Part shown: positions 1 through 8,150 of the stretch, piece after piece
Layout: every line of letters starts with the position of its first letter
How positions within the stretch are numbered: position 1 is the stretch's first letter
Origin: Aneurinibacillus uraniidurans
GTDB lineage: Bacteria > Bacillota > Bacilli > Aneurinibacillales > Aneurinibacillaceae
DNA length: 64,000 nt
Assembly: GCF_028471905.1 (NCBI RefSeq)
Contig: NZ_CP116902.1
Location: 3,570,001-3,634,000, forward strand
Direction: 5' to 3'
Notes under the pieces: model-generated
What the model was told of the DNA's origin: nothing
Database searches by the model: none
What the model saw: the letters and a program-made list of their open reading frames with translations, nothing else
Translations under genes and position numbers: made by a program

Positions 1-614
1 GTTTGACCGAGATGGAGCGTGAAGCTCTCCCATTCTTCTTCCGCAACTAAATAATTCAGCATCCCTACATCATATGCTTCCTGTCCCGCAAAAGCACGTC
101 CGGTAAAAATTAAATCCTTCGTACGGCTTGGGCCAATTACATGCACAAGGCGTTGCGAAAAACGCTGGCTGATCGTAATGCCTAACTTGCCAATCGGAAT
201 CCCCATCAGCGCATTCGGCGTACCAACCCGAATGTCACAGGCCAGGGCCAGTTCTAAACCCGCTCCCATCGCAGGGCCGTTAATCGCTGCAATCGTCGGA
301 ATGCGGATGTACTCAAATGCCGTAATGGCTTCTTCCATTGTTACAAATGCCTCATTCGCTTCTTCCAGCGACATCTGATGAAACGCCTTAATATCAGATC
401 CTACTGTGAACTGCGAACCTTCCCCACGCAAAATGACGGTCTTAATTTTCGGGTTCTTTTCAATGCTGCGGGCAATGTCGGCCAATGCCTTCCACATCTC
501 CGGTGTCATCGCGTTTTTCACTTCTGGGCGCTTAATCGTTACAATCGCCAACCCACCTGTTTCCTGCCAGACAAGCTTGGCCCCATTATCAAATCTCGTG
601 ATGTCCACTTTCAT
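1..614 (-). CDS. Enoyl-CoA hydratase/isomerase family protein (3' end outside window)
   Basis: Open frame from an ATG at 614 running off the window start; about 204 residues are visible. The start is fixed by GGAGG 8 nt upstream. Crotonase-fold features are visible: an early IVTIKRPEVKNAM strand-turn, GSDIKAF near residue 73, and the oxyanion-hole segment AAINGPAMGAGLELALACDI around residues 107-126. Family members hydrate or isomerise enoyl-CoA thioesters in fatty-acid or amino-acid degradation; the substrate cannot be told. The gene follows the carbonic anhydrase gene by 21 bp on the same strand, so the two are probably co-transcribed. The C-terminus, which would help subtype it, is missing. 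Confidence 0.9.
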   Translation of the reverse strand, partial: MKVDITRFDNGAKLVWQETGGLAIVTIKRPEVKNAMTPEMWKALADIARSIEKNPKIKTVILRGEGSQFTVGSDIKAFHQMSLEEANEAFVTMEEAITAFEYIRIPTIAAINGPAMGAGLELALACDIRVGTPNALMGIPIGKLGITISQRFSQRLVHVIGPSRTKDLIFTGRAFAGQEAYDVGMLNYLVAEEEWESFTLHLGQ

Positions 615-635
615 TGCTCTATCCTCCGCTGCTGT

Positions 636-1190
636 TTATCCTTCTACTACCACATCCAACTTTCCTGTCTCTGGATGAATAACTAATCCATGAACCGCAA
701 TGTTAGGTGGGAACAACGGATGCTTCTTAACATTTCGCACCGTCTCCTTCACACTTTCTTCTACACAACTAAATCCCGTCAGCCACTCATCGAGTTCAAT
801 CCCAGCGTCCTGCAGGGTATCTATTTTCTCTTGTTTAACTCCATATTCCCGTGCTTTTTCCAATATAGAATTCGGCTTCAGACCTGTCATCCCACAGTCG
901 TGATGCCCGACAACAAACACTTCCTTAGCCTTTAATTCATAGACTGCGACTAGAATGCTGCGCATAATACTTCCAAATGGATGTGTAACCATTGCCCCGG
1001 CATTTTTGATAATCTTTGCATCTCCATTATGCAGATTCATCGCATGCGGCAGAAGTGCCAACAGGCGGGTATCCATACAAGTAAGAATTACGATTCCTTT
1101 ATCAGGAAATTTCGTCGTACGAAACTCTTCATACTTCTCGTCAGCCACAAATTTTTGATTATAGTCCATGATTTCTTTTAGTACAGACAT
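636..1190 (-). CDS. Beta-carbonic anhydrase (YtiB-like)
   Basis: 184 residues, typical for the small Bacillus YtiB-type beta class. It catalyses CO2 hydration to bicarbonate in the cytosol. The signature CMDTR places zinc ligand Cys38 and the Asp40/Arg42 dyad; GHHDCGM supplies His96 and Cys99. The start is supported by TTAGGAGGG just upstream. It is followed at 21 bp by the enoyl-CoA hydratase gene on the same strand. The family assignment is firm from the ligand pattern; the physiological role (carboxylation supply, pH) is inferred. Confidence 0.93.
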   Translation of the reverse strand: MSVLKEIMDYNQKFVADEKYEEFRTTKFPDKGIVILTCMDTRLLALLPHAMNLHNGDAKIIKNAGAMVTHPFGSIMRSILVAVYELKAKEVFVVGHHDCGMTGLKPNSILEKAREYGVKQEKIDTLQDAGIELDEWLTGFSCVEESVKETVRNVKKHPLFPPNIAVHGLVIHPETGKLDVVVEG

Positions 1191-1361
1191 GATTGTCCCT
1201 CCTAAATTCCATTCCTGAAAAATTTTTATTTTCTTTTTATTGTATCCTACTGTTCATAATTCCACCACTAGCCCATCGGCACATGATGTGTAAAAAGAGA
1301 ACTAGCTAACAAAAAAATCGCCTATCGGCTACAATAAAAGGTACGGAAAGGAGTGGCTGAC

Positions 1362-1709
1362 ATGACTACGATTTACTGCCTTACCCCTGCCTCTTACTGG
1401 GCCACATTCGCGGATAAAAGTGAATATGTGCCACGCGACTATAAAGAGGAAGGTTTTATTCATGCTACCAAAGGAGACGATCTGCTTTATAAAGTAGCAA
1501 ACCGGGTTTATCATAATTTTGATGCAGAATTATTGCTTCTTGTTATCGATGAAGAACTTGTTACATCCACCATCAAATATGAGCAAGCAAAAGACGGGAA
1601 TTTATACCCGCATATTTACGGACCATTAAACATGGATGCCATTATCGAAATCAAAACAATGCATCGGACCAAGGAAGGCTGGACGCTCCCTCACTCCCAT
1701 CGGATATAA
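1362..1709 (+). CDS. DUF952 family protein
   Basis: 115 residues from the ATG at 1362; an in-frame GTG at 1353 is open too, but GGAAAGGAG ends at 1353, so the ATG has the correct spacing. The sequence carries the DUF952 pattern: an N-terminal IYCLTPASYW, EEGFIHATKGDD near residue 33, a LLLLVIDEE strand, and the C-terminal PHIYGPLNMDAI block. The family has no established reaction. It is monocistronic, with a strong terminator directly after its stop, and lies divergent from the carbonic anhydrase gene. Confidence 0.85.
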   Translation: MTTIYCLTPASYWATFADKSEYVPRDYKEEGFIHATKGDDLLYKVANRVYHNFDAELLLLVIDEELVTSTIKYEQAKDGNLYPHIYGPLNMDAIIEIKTMHRTKEGWTLPHSHRI

Positions 1710-1760
1710 AAAGACGGAACCCTTTGCCGGGCCATTGCCGGGTCAAGGGTTCCGTCTTTT
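1710..1760. terminator. Bidirectional rho-independent terminator
   Basis: GACGGAACCCTTTG pairs with CAAGGGTTCCGTC around a GC-rich loop, with A and T runs on both sides. It separates the convergent DUF952 gene and the sensor-kinase gene. Confidence 0.9.
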
Positions 1761-1776
1761 TCTCTTAAACGGTTGT

Positions 1777-3786
1777 TTAAACCGCATATCGAACAGGAAG
1801 CAAGATATCTACTGTCGTTCCACGACCTACCTGGCTTGAAAATAGAAGCTCTCCACCGTGTTCCTTTATAAACTTAAAGCAAATCATCAAGCCAAGCCCC
1901 GTTCCTTTTTCTTTTAATGTATAAAACGGTTCACCAAGTCTGGCGATTCGCTCGACTGGTATCCCGCAGCCGCTGTCTGTAATGCTAATCTTCACTCGTT
2001 CTCCAGCCATGCCAACCCTTATATTCACACACCCTCCATCCGGCATAGCTTCCATGGCATTTTTAATAATATTAATAAACACCTGTTTAAGCTGATTTTC
2101 TTCACATGTAACCATAGGAACACTCGCATATTCCGTCTTAATTTCAATCTGATTGAGCGCAGCCTGTGCCCCCAAAAGCATCGTAACGCTAGTCAAAAGC
2201 TGCTGTATATCACACTCCCGGAAGCTCCGAGCTTGCGGCTTGGCTAATCCCAAAAATTCATTCGTAATCATTTCAATTCGCTCCAACTCTGAAAACATCA
2301 AGTCAAAATAACGAGCATGCTTCGTATCCTTACCAAAAAACTGAATAAAACCCTTTAATGTTGTTAATGGATTTCGAATTTCATGAGCAATTCCTGCCGC
2401 CAGCTCGCCAATAATGGACAACTTCTCTGATTTTTGCAGCAGTTCTTCCGTTCGTTTTCGCTCGCTTACATCCCGGCAAACAATCAACAGCGATTCTACT
2501 TCCCCATGGTCATCAAGCACTGGCTGAATGCGCGCATCTAGGCATATCCAGACCCCAGTTTTATGCTGGATGCGAAATTCAACTTCTCCTTGTCGCTTTG
2601 CTGTAATACAAGACCGAAATGTGTGTTGCACCACAAACAAATCATCCGGATGCACAAGCATTCGGAATTCATCTACCCCTATTCGATCAACTTCCTCCTC
2701 ACTATATCCGAGTATTACTTGATGCGAGGGCGAAGCATACTTGATTTGACCATTCGGCTTACTCACAACAATTAAATCGGTTGTATTTTCTGCGATGTAT
2801 CTGTATTTAGCTTCACTAAGACGTAACGCCTCTTCCTGTTTTTTTCGATTTGTAATATCTAAGGATACAATCGAAAAGCTCGAAATTCGCTTTTCTTCAT
2901 CCCAAATAGGCGAGATCGTAACAGCCACATACCGAAAATGTCCATTTTTACATTGGGCAACTGTCTCCAACCCAATCACAGATTCTCCACTCGCTACCCG
3001 ATCAAACACACCCTTCATCATCTCTTCTTTCCCCGATGGAATGACCGGAAGCGGCTTTCCTTTGATCTCCTTCTCTGTCCAGCCGTATAACGTTTCGAAT
3101 GCACGATTTACCTGCTGTACATTCCGATTTGCATCGAGAATCATAATTGCATCTGCGCTGTACAGAAGAAAGGCTTCCATCTGATCCTTGGCATTCTGCA
3201 GCAGTGTAAGCAAATCATTCGAGCGTCGCAAATATTCAGCCGCATACAAAACAAGAACGCCACCACTCAGAAAAATTAACGCAAAATCAATCCAGATGCG
3301 AAAAAACAGTTCCGTATCTTTGATAATGGGCAAAAAGATCAGACCATTTTGTATGGTCATGTAGACTAACATAAGGAGACCAGCCATCCAGCGAACAGAC
3401 AAATGTCGCCTAATAAACAGGCAGACAACAGCCATCACCAACACACTTCCCATTCCAAGTAACGCCATAGAATCGACGCCTGTCACCATCAGGCGAAACA
3501 ATCCAATGAGCAAGCCAGCTACAATAGGTGCCTGCCATCCTCCACCATACAAAGCTGCTAGCATGAGCGGAAGCTGACGCATATCCACAAAAATATGAGG
3601 GCCAATTGCAATTGTAAATTGCATCATCACGCCCCCCATTATCCCGTACACAATTCCTGCCTGACACGAGAATCTGACACTTTTTCGTGCATATAGCTTG
3701 CTGAAAATATAATTAGAAATAAACAAAAGACTAATGAATACTGCGATATGAATAAACAGTTCACGCAACATTTGCTTTACGCTCAA
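1777..3786 (-). CDS. Orphan membrane sensor histidine kinase with 5TM-LYT and two PAS domains
   Basis: 669 residues if the TTG at 3786 is used; an ATG five codons later is an alternative, since the Shine-Dalgarno (AAGGA) is close to the TTG. The N-terminal 190 residues hold about five to six hydrophobic segments with the GxxxGxxM pattern of the LytS-type 5TM sensor. Two PAS domains follow (about 205-315 and 325-450; IMILDANRNVQQVNRAFETL, LIVVSKPNGQIKYASPSHQV). The HisKA block GELAAGIAHEIRNPLTTLKGF gives the phospho-acceptor His, and the ATPase domain has DSGCGIP and GTGLGL. No response regulator adjoins it. This architecture matches the orphan kinases that feed the Bacillales sporulation phosphorelay (inference). 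Confidence 0.9.
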   Translation of the reverse strand: MSVKQMLRELFIHIAVFISLLFISNYIFSKLYARKSVRFSCQAGIVYGIMGGVMMQFTIAIGPHIFVDMRQLPLMLAALYGGGWQAPIVAGLLIGLFRLMVTGVDSMALLGMGSVLVMAVVCLFIRRHLSVRWMAGLLMLVYMTIQNGLIFLPIIKDTELFFRIWIDFALIFLSGGVLVLYAAEYLRRSNDLLTLLQNAKDQMEAFLLYSADAIMILDANRNVQQVNRAFETLYGWTEKEIKGKPLPVIPSGKEEMMKGVFDRVASGESVIGLETVAQCKNGHFRYVAVTISPIWDEEKRISSFSIVSLDITNRKKQEEALRLSEAKYRYIAENTTDLIVVSKPNGQIKYASPSHQVILGYSEEEVDRIGVDEFRMLVHPDDLFVVQHTFRSCITAKRQGEVEFRIQHKTGVWICLDARIQPVLDDHGEVESLLIVCRDVSERKRTEELLQKSEKLSIIGELAAGIAHEIRNPLTTLKGFIQFFGKDTKHARYFDLMFSELERIEMITNEFLGLAKPQARSFRECDIQQLLTSVTMLLGAQAALNQIEIKTEYASVPMVTCEENQLKQVFINIIKNAMEAMPDGGCVNIRVGMAGERVKISITDSGCGIPVERIARLGEPFYTLKEKGTGLGLMICFKFIKEHGGELLFSSQVGRGTTVDILLPVRYAV

Positions 3787-3863
3787 CTTTCCTTAAAATC
3801 ATAACGTTTTTACGATATCACACCGCAAGCTCCACATCACCCAAAATATCCACAAACGTACAC

Positions 3864-3907
3864 AAAAAACCACCTGCTTCTATTCAGTCAGATGCAGGTG
3901 GTTTTTT
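3864..3907 (-). terminator. Terminator after the nitroreductase gene
   Basis: AAAAAACCACCTGC pairs with GCAGGTGGTTTTTT across a 16-nt loop, immediately after the nitroreductase stop. The symmetric A and T runs make it usable from either side. Confidence 0.9.
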
Positions 3908-3915
3908 CATTTATA

Positions 3916-4545
3916 TTAGAACGTATCGATAACCGTCACTTCAGAAACCGGGAAACGGCTGGAGGCATGGGCCGCTTTTTCTGCCTTACCAACTGTAATC
4001 ATCATAACCGGAATATAACGGTCCGGCACATTGAACGCCTTCTTGCATTGCTGTTTATCAAATCCGCCAATTGGGCATGTATCATACCCCTTCGCCTTTG
4101 CAGCAAGCATCAGCTGCATAGCCGCCAGAGAAGCATTCAAAATCGCTTCATCTCGTGCAATTGTCGGAGAAGATGCGTAGGCATTTTTGATCTGGCCGAC
4201 TAGTGTATTCTTAACATCTTCATTCATAAAGCCATTTTCAACCGCTTCACCGTATACACGCTCTGCATTTTTGTCAGCTTCTAGATCGCCTAATACAACT
4301 ACCGTAAACGAACTATCTACAACCTGCTGCTGATTGTATGCGATTGGAAGCATTTTTTGCTTGGCTTCCTCTGACTTGATGATAAGAAACTTCCAATGCT
4401 GCAGGTTCCAAGAAGACGGAGCCTGAGAAGTTACCGCCAGCATTTCTTCGATTTCGGCATCAGAAATCACATGTCCTTTTTCGTACGCCCGCACGGAATG
4501 GCGTTCGTTCATCACGTGTAATACAGAGTTCTGTGTTGCTTCCAT
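3916..4545 (-). CDS. Nitroreductase family FMN oxidoreductase (MhqN/YdfN-like)
   Basis: 209 residues from the ATG at 4545, which has AAGGAG 9 nt upstream; the open frame extends 22 codons further but lacks a ribosome site. Nitroreductase hallmarks: RHSVRAY near the N-terminus (FMN phosphate binding), QAPSSWNLQHWKF, the DTCPIGGF block and a C-terminal hydrophobic MMITVGKA strand. Relatives reduce quinones and nitro compounds with NAD(P)H and are induced by electrophile stress. A MarR gene lies just upstream on the same strand, separated by a terminator. An inverted repeat identical to the one at the marR promoter sits directly before this ribosome site, so control by that MarR protein is likely. 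Confidence 0.88.
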   Translation of the reverse strand: MEATQNSVLHVMNERHSVRAYEKGHVISDAEIEEMLAVTSQAPSSWNLQHWKFLIIKSEEAKQKMLPIAYNQQQVVDSSFTVVVLGDLEADKNAERVYGEAVENGFMNEDVKNTLVGQIKNAYASSPTIARDEAILNASLAAMQLMLAAKAKGYDTCPIGGFDKQQCKKAFNVPDRYIPVMMITVGKAEKAAHASSRFPVSEVTVIDTF

Positions 4546-4558
4546 AGATTTCGTCTCC

Positions 4559-4572
4559 TTTGTATGTACAAA
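4559..4572. promoter_or_regulatory. Candidate MarR operator before the nitroreductase gene
   Basis: TTTGTA-TG-TACAAA, a perfect 6-bp inverted repeat abutting the nitroreductase ribosome site. The same element with 7-bp arms occurs at 5047-5062 on the marR promoter. Confidence 0.7.
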
Positions 4573-4580
4573 TATCAATG

Positions 4581-4604
4581 AAAAAAGAAGCACATCATGT
4601 GCTT
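4581..4604 (-). terminator. marR terminator overlapping its stop codon
   Basis: On the minus strand AAGCACAT-G-ATGTGCTT is followed by TCTTTTTT. The marR stop codon lies inside the stem, so marR and the nitroreductase gene are separate transcripts, each with its own operator. Confidence 0.75.
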
Positions 4605-5023
4605 TTCTCAAGCTTCTGACAGGCGCATGCTACCTCAACAGCTAAACGCTTCGCTTCATCCTGTCCTAACACTTCTATATACTGTGCATAAAGATTACGC
4701 AAACATTCCTGGATGCGCTCATGTAGTGCTTCGCCTTCTTCCGTCAGCGATAGCTCCACATATTTTCCCTCATTCCTTCGCACAGCATACTTCTGTGTAA
4801 CCAATTTGTCCAAAAAACGTGTGCTCGTTGAGGGCGAAATACGGAGCTGCTCACATAGCTCTTTCTGCGTCAAGCCAGGCTTCTCTTTCAATGCGAGAAT
4901 AACATACGCATATGTGGGCGCAATTCCGAGTGGCGCAAACGCTTCTTCTGCCAGCTTATTCATCGCACGATGCAGACGCCCTGCCACAAAAAACAGACAG
5001 GAATCATAAATACTTCCGGGCAT
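4595..5023 (-). CDS. MarR family transcriptional regulator
   Basis: 142 residues. It has the MarR winged-helix fold: dimerisation helix at residues 1-30, then recognition region LTQKELCEQLRISPSTSTRFLDKLV (about 53-77) and the wing RRNEGKYVELSLTEEG. It probably represses itself and the downstream nitroreductase gene through the two TTTGTA-TG-TACAAA sites. Comparable MarR/nitroreductase pairs in Bacillus (MhqR, YodB) sense quinones and electrophiles; which inducer applies here is inferred. Cysteines at the N-terminus and near the C-terminus (ACACQ) could be thiol sensors, but nothing in the sequence proves it. Confidence 0.88.
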   Translation of the reverse strand: MPGSIYDSCLFFVAGRLHRAMNKLAEEAFAPLGIAPTYAYVILALKEKPGLTQKELCEQLRISPSTSTRFLDKLVTQKYAVRRNEGKYVELSLTEEGEALHERIQECLRNLYAQYIEVLGQDEAKRLAVEVACACQKLEKST

Positions 5024-5046
5024 ATAGCATCCCTACTTCTCTTTTC

Positions 5047-5089
5047 ATTTGTATGTACAAATAATAGTATATAAGTAGATCGGTAGCAA
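5047..5089 (-). promoter_or_regulatory. marR promoter with overlapping operator
   Basis: On the minus strand, -35 TTGCTA (5084-5089) and -10 TATTAT (5061-5066) are 17 bp apart. The operator ATTTGTA-TG-TACAAAT (5047-5062) covers the end of the -10 and the transcription start, the expected place for autorepression. Confidence 0.75.
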
Positions 5090-5113
5090 GCCCTTTTCAT
5101 ATGCCATAACAGA

Positions 5114-5160
5114 CAAAAGCACCCAATCACCTGTTTACAGGCTATCAGATGCTTTTGGTG
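5114..5160 (-). terminator. ilvA terminator
   Basis: CAAAAGCA and TGCTTTTG pair around an inner CCTGT-AA-ACAGG hairpin, 20 nt downstream of the ilvA stop; followed by TTTTG on the minus strand. Confidence 0.65.
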
Positions 5161-5178
5161 CTATTGGTTCTCTAACTG

Positions 5179-6441
5179 TCAAATCAACAAATTGAAGAGG
5201 GACGGATTATGATTGATCTCCATATAGGAGAAGCTTTTCTGCTCCAGTCGCTCGATAAGCGACGTGTAATCTTCTGGCTTTTTCAGCTCAATCCCGACAA
5301 GAGCCGGGCCATTATCTTTGTTTGTTTTCTTCGTATATTCAAATCGCGTAATATCATCGGTCGGTCCAAGCACTTCATCCAGGAATTCACGCAGCGCACC
5401 GGCGCGTTGTGGAAAGTTAATAATGAAGTAATGCTTCAATCCTTCATAGATCAAAGAGCGTTCTTTAATCTCCTGCATCCGGTCAATGTCATTATTACCG
5501 CCACTAATAATACATACAACGGTCTTGCCTGCAATCTGTTCTTTACAGAACTCAAGAGCTGCGATCGACAGAGCTCCCGCCGGCTCTGCGACGATGGCAT
5601 TCTGATTATACAGCTCCAAAATCGTCGTACATACTTTCCCTTCCGGTACGACTACGATGTCGTCAAGAAGCTCCCGGCAGATCTCATACGTCAGCTGCCC
5701 AACCTGCTGAACGGCTGCTCCGTCTACAAACTTGTCAATCTGTCCGAGCGTTACGACTTTATTTTCCGCAAACGACTGCTGCATCGATGGTGCACCCGCC
5801 GGTTCAACTCCAACTACTTTCGTCTGTGGGCTAATGCTTTTCACATATGTTCCGACACCAGCAACCAGTCCACCTCCGCCAATGCCTGCAAACACATAAT
5901 CAACCGGCTCAGGTATTTCGTTCATAATCTCCATCCCGACTGTTCCCTGGCCCGCAATAACCTTCGAATCATCAAATGGATGGATAAATGTCATGCCCTG
6001 TTCTTCACAGTACGCCATCGCTTCTGCAAATGACGCATCGAATGTATCGCCAACCAGAATCACTTCAACGAACTCTCCACCAAACAGCTTCACCTGCGTT
6101 ACTTTTTGACGCGGTGTCGTAGTCGGCATGAAAATCTTGCCTGGAATCTGTAGCTCCTTGCAGGAAAACGCCACTCCCTGTGCATGGTTACCCGCACTCG
6201 CACACACAACCCCGCGCGCGAGTTCCTCATCTGTCAGACTGCGAATTTTATTGTATGCGCCCCGGATTTTGAACGACCGGACCGTTTGTAAATCTTCACG
6301 TTTAAGATACACATTGCAGTTGTACTTTTCTGACAGGACTGCATTGTGCTGCAGCGGTGTTTTGTGTACAACATCTCGCAAAACATGATGGGCAACGATA
6401 ATCTCTTCCATGCTTACCTTCTGTGCTGTTTCGTTCATCAT
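5179..6441 (-). CDS. ilvA: Threonine dehydratase, biosynthetic
   Basis: 420 residues from ATG-ATG at 6441/6438, preceded by AAGGAGG; the open frame extends 19 codons into the leader but without a ribosome site. It deaminates threonine to 2-oxobutanoate, the first committed step to isoleucine, using pyridoxal phosphate. The PLP lysine is Lys58 in RSFKIRGA; the phosphate-binding glycine loop is AGIGGGGLVAG. A single ACT-like regulatory domain occupies roughly the last 90 residues (ITRFEYTKK onwards), as in short Bacillus IlvA. It is preceded by a T-box leader, so transcription should follow uncharged isoleucyl-tRNA. Confidence 0.95.
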   Translation of the reverse strand: MMNETAQKVSMEEIIVAHHVLRDVVHKTPLQHNAVLSEKYNCNVYLKREDLQTVRSFKIRGAYNKIRSLTDEELARGVVCASAGNHAQGVAFSCKELQIPGKIFMPTTTPRQKVTQVKLFGGEFVEVILVGDTFDASFAEAMAYCEEQGMTFIHPFDDSKVIAGQGTVGMEIMNEIPEPVDYVFAGIGGGGLVAGVGTYVKSISPQTKVVGVEPAGAPSMQQSFAENKVVTLGQIDKFVDGAAVQQVGQLTYEICRELLDDIVVVPEGKVCTTILELYNQNAIVAEPAGALSIAALEFCKEQIAGKTVVCIISGGNNDIDRMQEIKERSLIYEGLKHYFIINFPQRAGALREFLDEVLGPTDDITRFEYTKKTNKDNGPALVGIELKKPEDYTSLIERLEQKSFSYMEINHNPSLFNLLI

Positions 6442-6473
6442 ACTTCCTGCCTCCTTCATTTTTTCTAGATCAA

Positions 6474-6770
6474 ATAAAAAACTCCCAGCCTGAAACAATG
6501 CTCAGGCGGGAGTTCGCGGTACCACTCAGCTTCTCTGTTTTCCTCACGGAAAACAGACTCATATAAGTCTCTATCAAGACCCTGCCCAGTAACGTGGGCG
6601 TATCCGTTGCTTCTTATTCCGATGATTATACAGTCGTTTCAGCAGCAAAGCTCAAAGGTGATGTTCAAAGAAAGATGATGTCCGTCCTCTCAGCCTTGGG
6701 ACAGCTCTCTGCGCATCAGCGCTTTCTTCTACTTTTCCTTATCGGCGCTTTTTTATTTTTCTAAACTTTT
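6474..6770 (-). promoter_or_regulatory. T-box leader, probable isoleucine specifier
   Basis: The minus strand carries the T-box core TGGTACCGCG (6515-6524), followed by a terminator stem built from AACTCCC..GCCTGA and TCAGGC..GGGAGTT plus a T run (6476-6514). Upstream lies the long stem I region. The specifier reads GAAC-ATC-ACC, giving ATC (Ile) at 6660-6662 followed by the usual A. This fits ilvA as target. The codon assignment rests on reading the specifier loop by eye; ACC (Thr) in the neighbouring frame is the alternative. Confidence 0.9.
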
Positions 6771-6787
6771 CGTTACTTGTGACATCG

Positions 6788-6816
6788 ATTATAGTGCGTC
6801 TCTACAACGGTGTCAA
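6788..6816 (-). promoter_or_regulatory. Promoter of the ilvA T-box leader
   Basis: Consensus sigma-A promoter: TTGACA (6811-6816), 17-bp spacer, TATAAT (6788-6793). The -35 lies inside the last codons of modC. Confidence 0.9.
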
Positions 6817-7428
6817 CACCCCACGATCAATTGACAGGATGCGGTCACCTAATTTAGCTGCCTCCGCTGTATCATGTGTGACGAGCAAAATCGGAATTTT
6901 CCACATCCGATGAAGCTCTAGCAGTTCATCCTGACAGCGCAATCGTGTCGCTTCATCGAGCGCAGACAGCGGTTCATCGAGTAACAGTACATCCGGCTTC
7001 GTCGCCAGCGCCCGGGCGAGTGCAACGCGCTGCTTCTCCCCACCGGAAATCTCATGCGGATATGCCGTAAATAGATGTTGAATGCCGAGTACATCCAGGA
7101 TGGCCTGCACATCGGACATGTCGTTCGATTGCATGCCATAGCCTATGTTTTCTTTCACAGACATATGCGGAAAAAGCGCATAGTCCTGAAACAAATACCC
7201 AACCTTCCGCTTCCGCGTTGGCATTGGTTTCTGTCCCGTCGCAAAAAACACCGTATCATGCAGTTGAATTCTTCCCGAGTCTGGCCGAACAAGACCTGCA
7301 ACGCTATTAAGCACCGTTGTCTTCCCGGAGCCAGACGGACCGAACAGCACAACAATCTCATCGCGCACGACAAACTGCACATCTAACGTAAAATGCGTCA
7401 ACTTCTTCTTTATTTGTACTTCTAGCAT
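6802..7428 (-). CDS. modC: Molybdate ABC transporter ATP-binding protein
   Basis: 208 residues. ATPase of the molybdate importer at the inner face of the membrane. Walker A GPSGSGKTT begins at Gly30, the signature ISGGEKQRV is at about 127-135, and Walker B VLLLDEP is at 147-153, with the switch His in LVTHD. It is shorter than enterobacterial ModC and ends just after the ATPase domain, so it lacks the C-terminal molybdate-binding TOBE/MOP domain; short forms occur in Bacillus. The start has AAGGAG 11 nt upstream, 13 bp after modB. Last gene of modABC. Confidence 0.9.
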   Translation of the reverse strand: MLEVQIKKKLTHFTLDVQFVVRDEIVVLFGPSGSGKTTVLNSVAGLVRPDSGRIQLHDTVFFATGQKPMPTRKRKVGYLFQDYALFPHMSVKENIGYGMQSNDMSDVQAILDVLGIQHLFTAYPHEISGGEKQRVALARALATKPDVLLLDEPLSALDEATRLRCQDELLELHRMWKIPILLVTHDTAEAAKLGDRILSIDRGVLTPL

Positions 7429-7441
7429 ATACGCTGTCTCC

Positions 7442-8131
7442 TTACTTAGCTCGACTCATATAACGACGCATCGTCTTGCGGCTCCAGTAGTTGAGCCACA
7501 TAAGGGCACTAAAGCCAAGCGCCGCAATTACAATCACCCAGGTCCATGCCGTCTTCATATCCCCGGCTTCTACTGCAAAATAAATCGCCAGCGGTATTGT
7601 ATCGGTCTTACCCGGAATGTAGCCTGCAATCATCAACGTCGCACCGAACTCACCAAGGCCACGAGCAAATGAGAGAACCGAACCAGCCAAAATACCCGGC
7701 CATGCCAGCGGAAACGTAATTGTGCGAAACACCCGCCATTCTGATGCTCCCATCGTACGCGCCGCCTGCTCCAGCCGATCATCCACCGTTTGAAAAGCCG
7801 CTGAAGCCGATTGATACATAAGCGGAAAAGAAACGACAATAGATGCCAACACCGCACCGATCCAGTTAAATACAACCTGGATGTCGAACCAATCCGCAAG
7901 CCATGCACCAATCCATCCATTCTTGCCAAACAAGACGAGCAAGCCAAACCCGACCACAGTTGGCGGCAGCACCATCGGCAGTAAAAACAGCGACTCCACG
8001 ATACTTTTGCCCGGAAACTGGCGGCGAGCAAGAAGGCGGGCGAGCACGGTTCCTGTGAGAAATACGATAATGGTAGAAATGCCCGCTACTTTTATGGATA
8101 AAAGAAGCGGGCCTATGTTTATTTCATTCAT
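7442..8131 (-). CDS. modB: Molybdate ABC transporter permease
   Basis: 229 residues with five to six membrane segments and the EAA-type loop EWRVFRTITFPLAWPGILAG, which contacts ModC. Early residues LLLSIKVAGISTIIVFLTGT form the first membrane helix. It sits between modA (19 bp) and modC (13 bp) in one operon. The permease type (LARGLGEFGATLMIAGYIPGKT motif) is characteristic of ModB. Confidence 0.93.
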   Translation of the reverse strand: MNEINIGPLLLSIKVAGISTIIVFLTGTVLARLLARRQFPGKSIVESLFLLPMVLPPTVVGFGLLVLFGKNGWIGAWLADWFDIQVVFNWIGAVLASIVVSFPLMYQSASAAFQTVDDRLEQAARTMGASEWRVFRTITFPLAWPGILAGSVLSFARGLGEFGATLMIAGYIPGKTDTIPLAIYFAVEAGDMKTAWTWVIVIAALGFSALMWLNYWSRKTMRRYMSRAK

Positions 8132-8150
8132 TTTTTTATCCCTGTTTTAC

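Noticed and set aside
5209-6033. 274-codon plus-strand open frame opposite ilvA
   Set aside because: Shadow of the ilvA coding strand; no ribosome site and no recognisable family.
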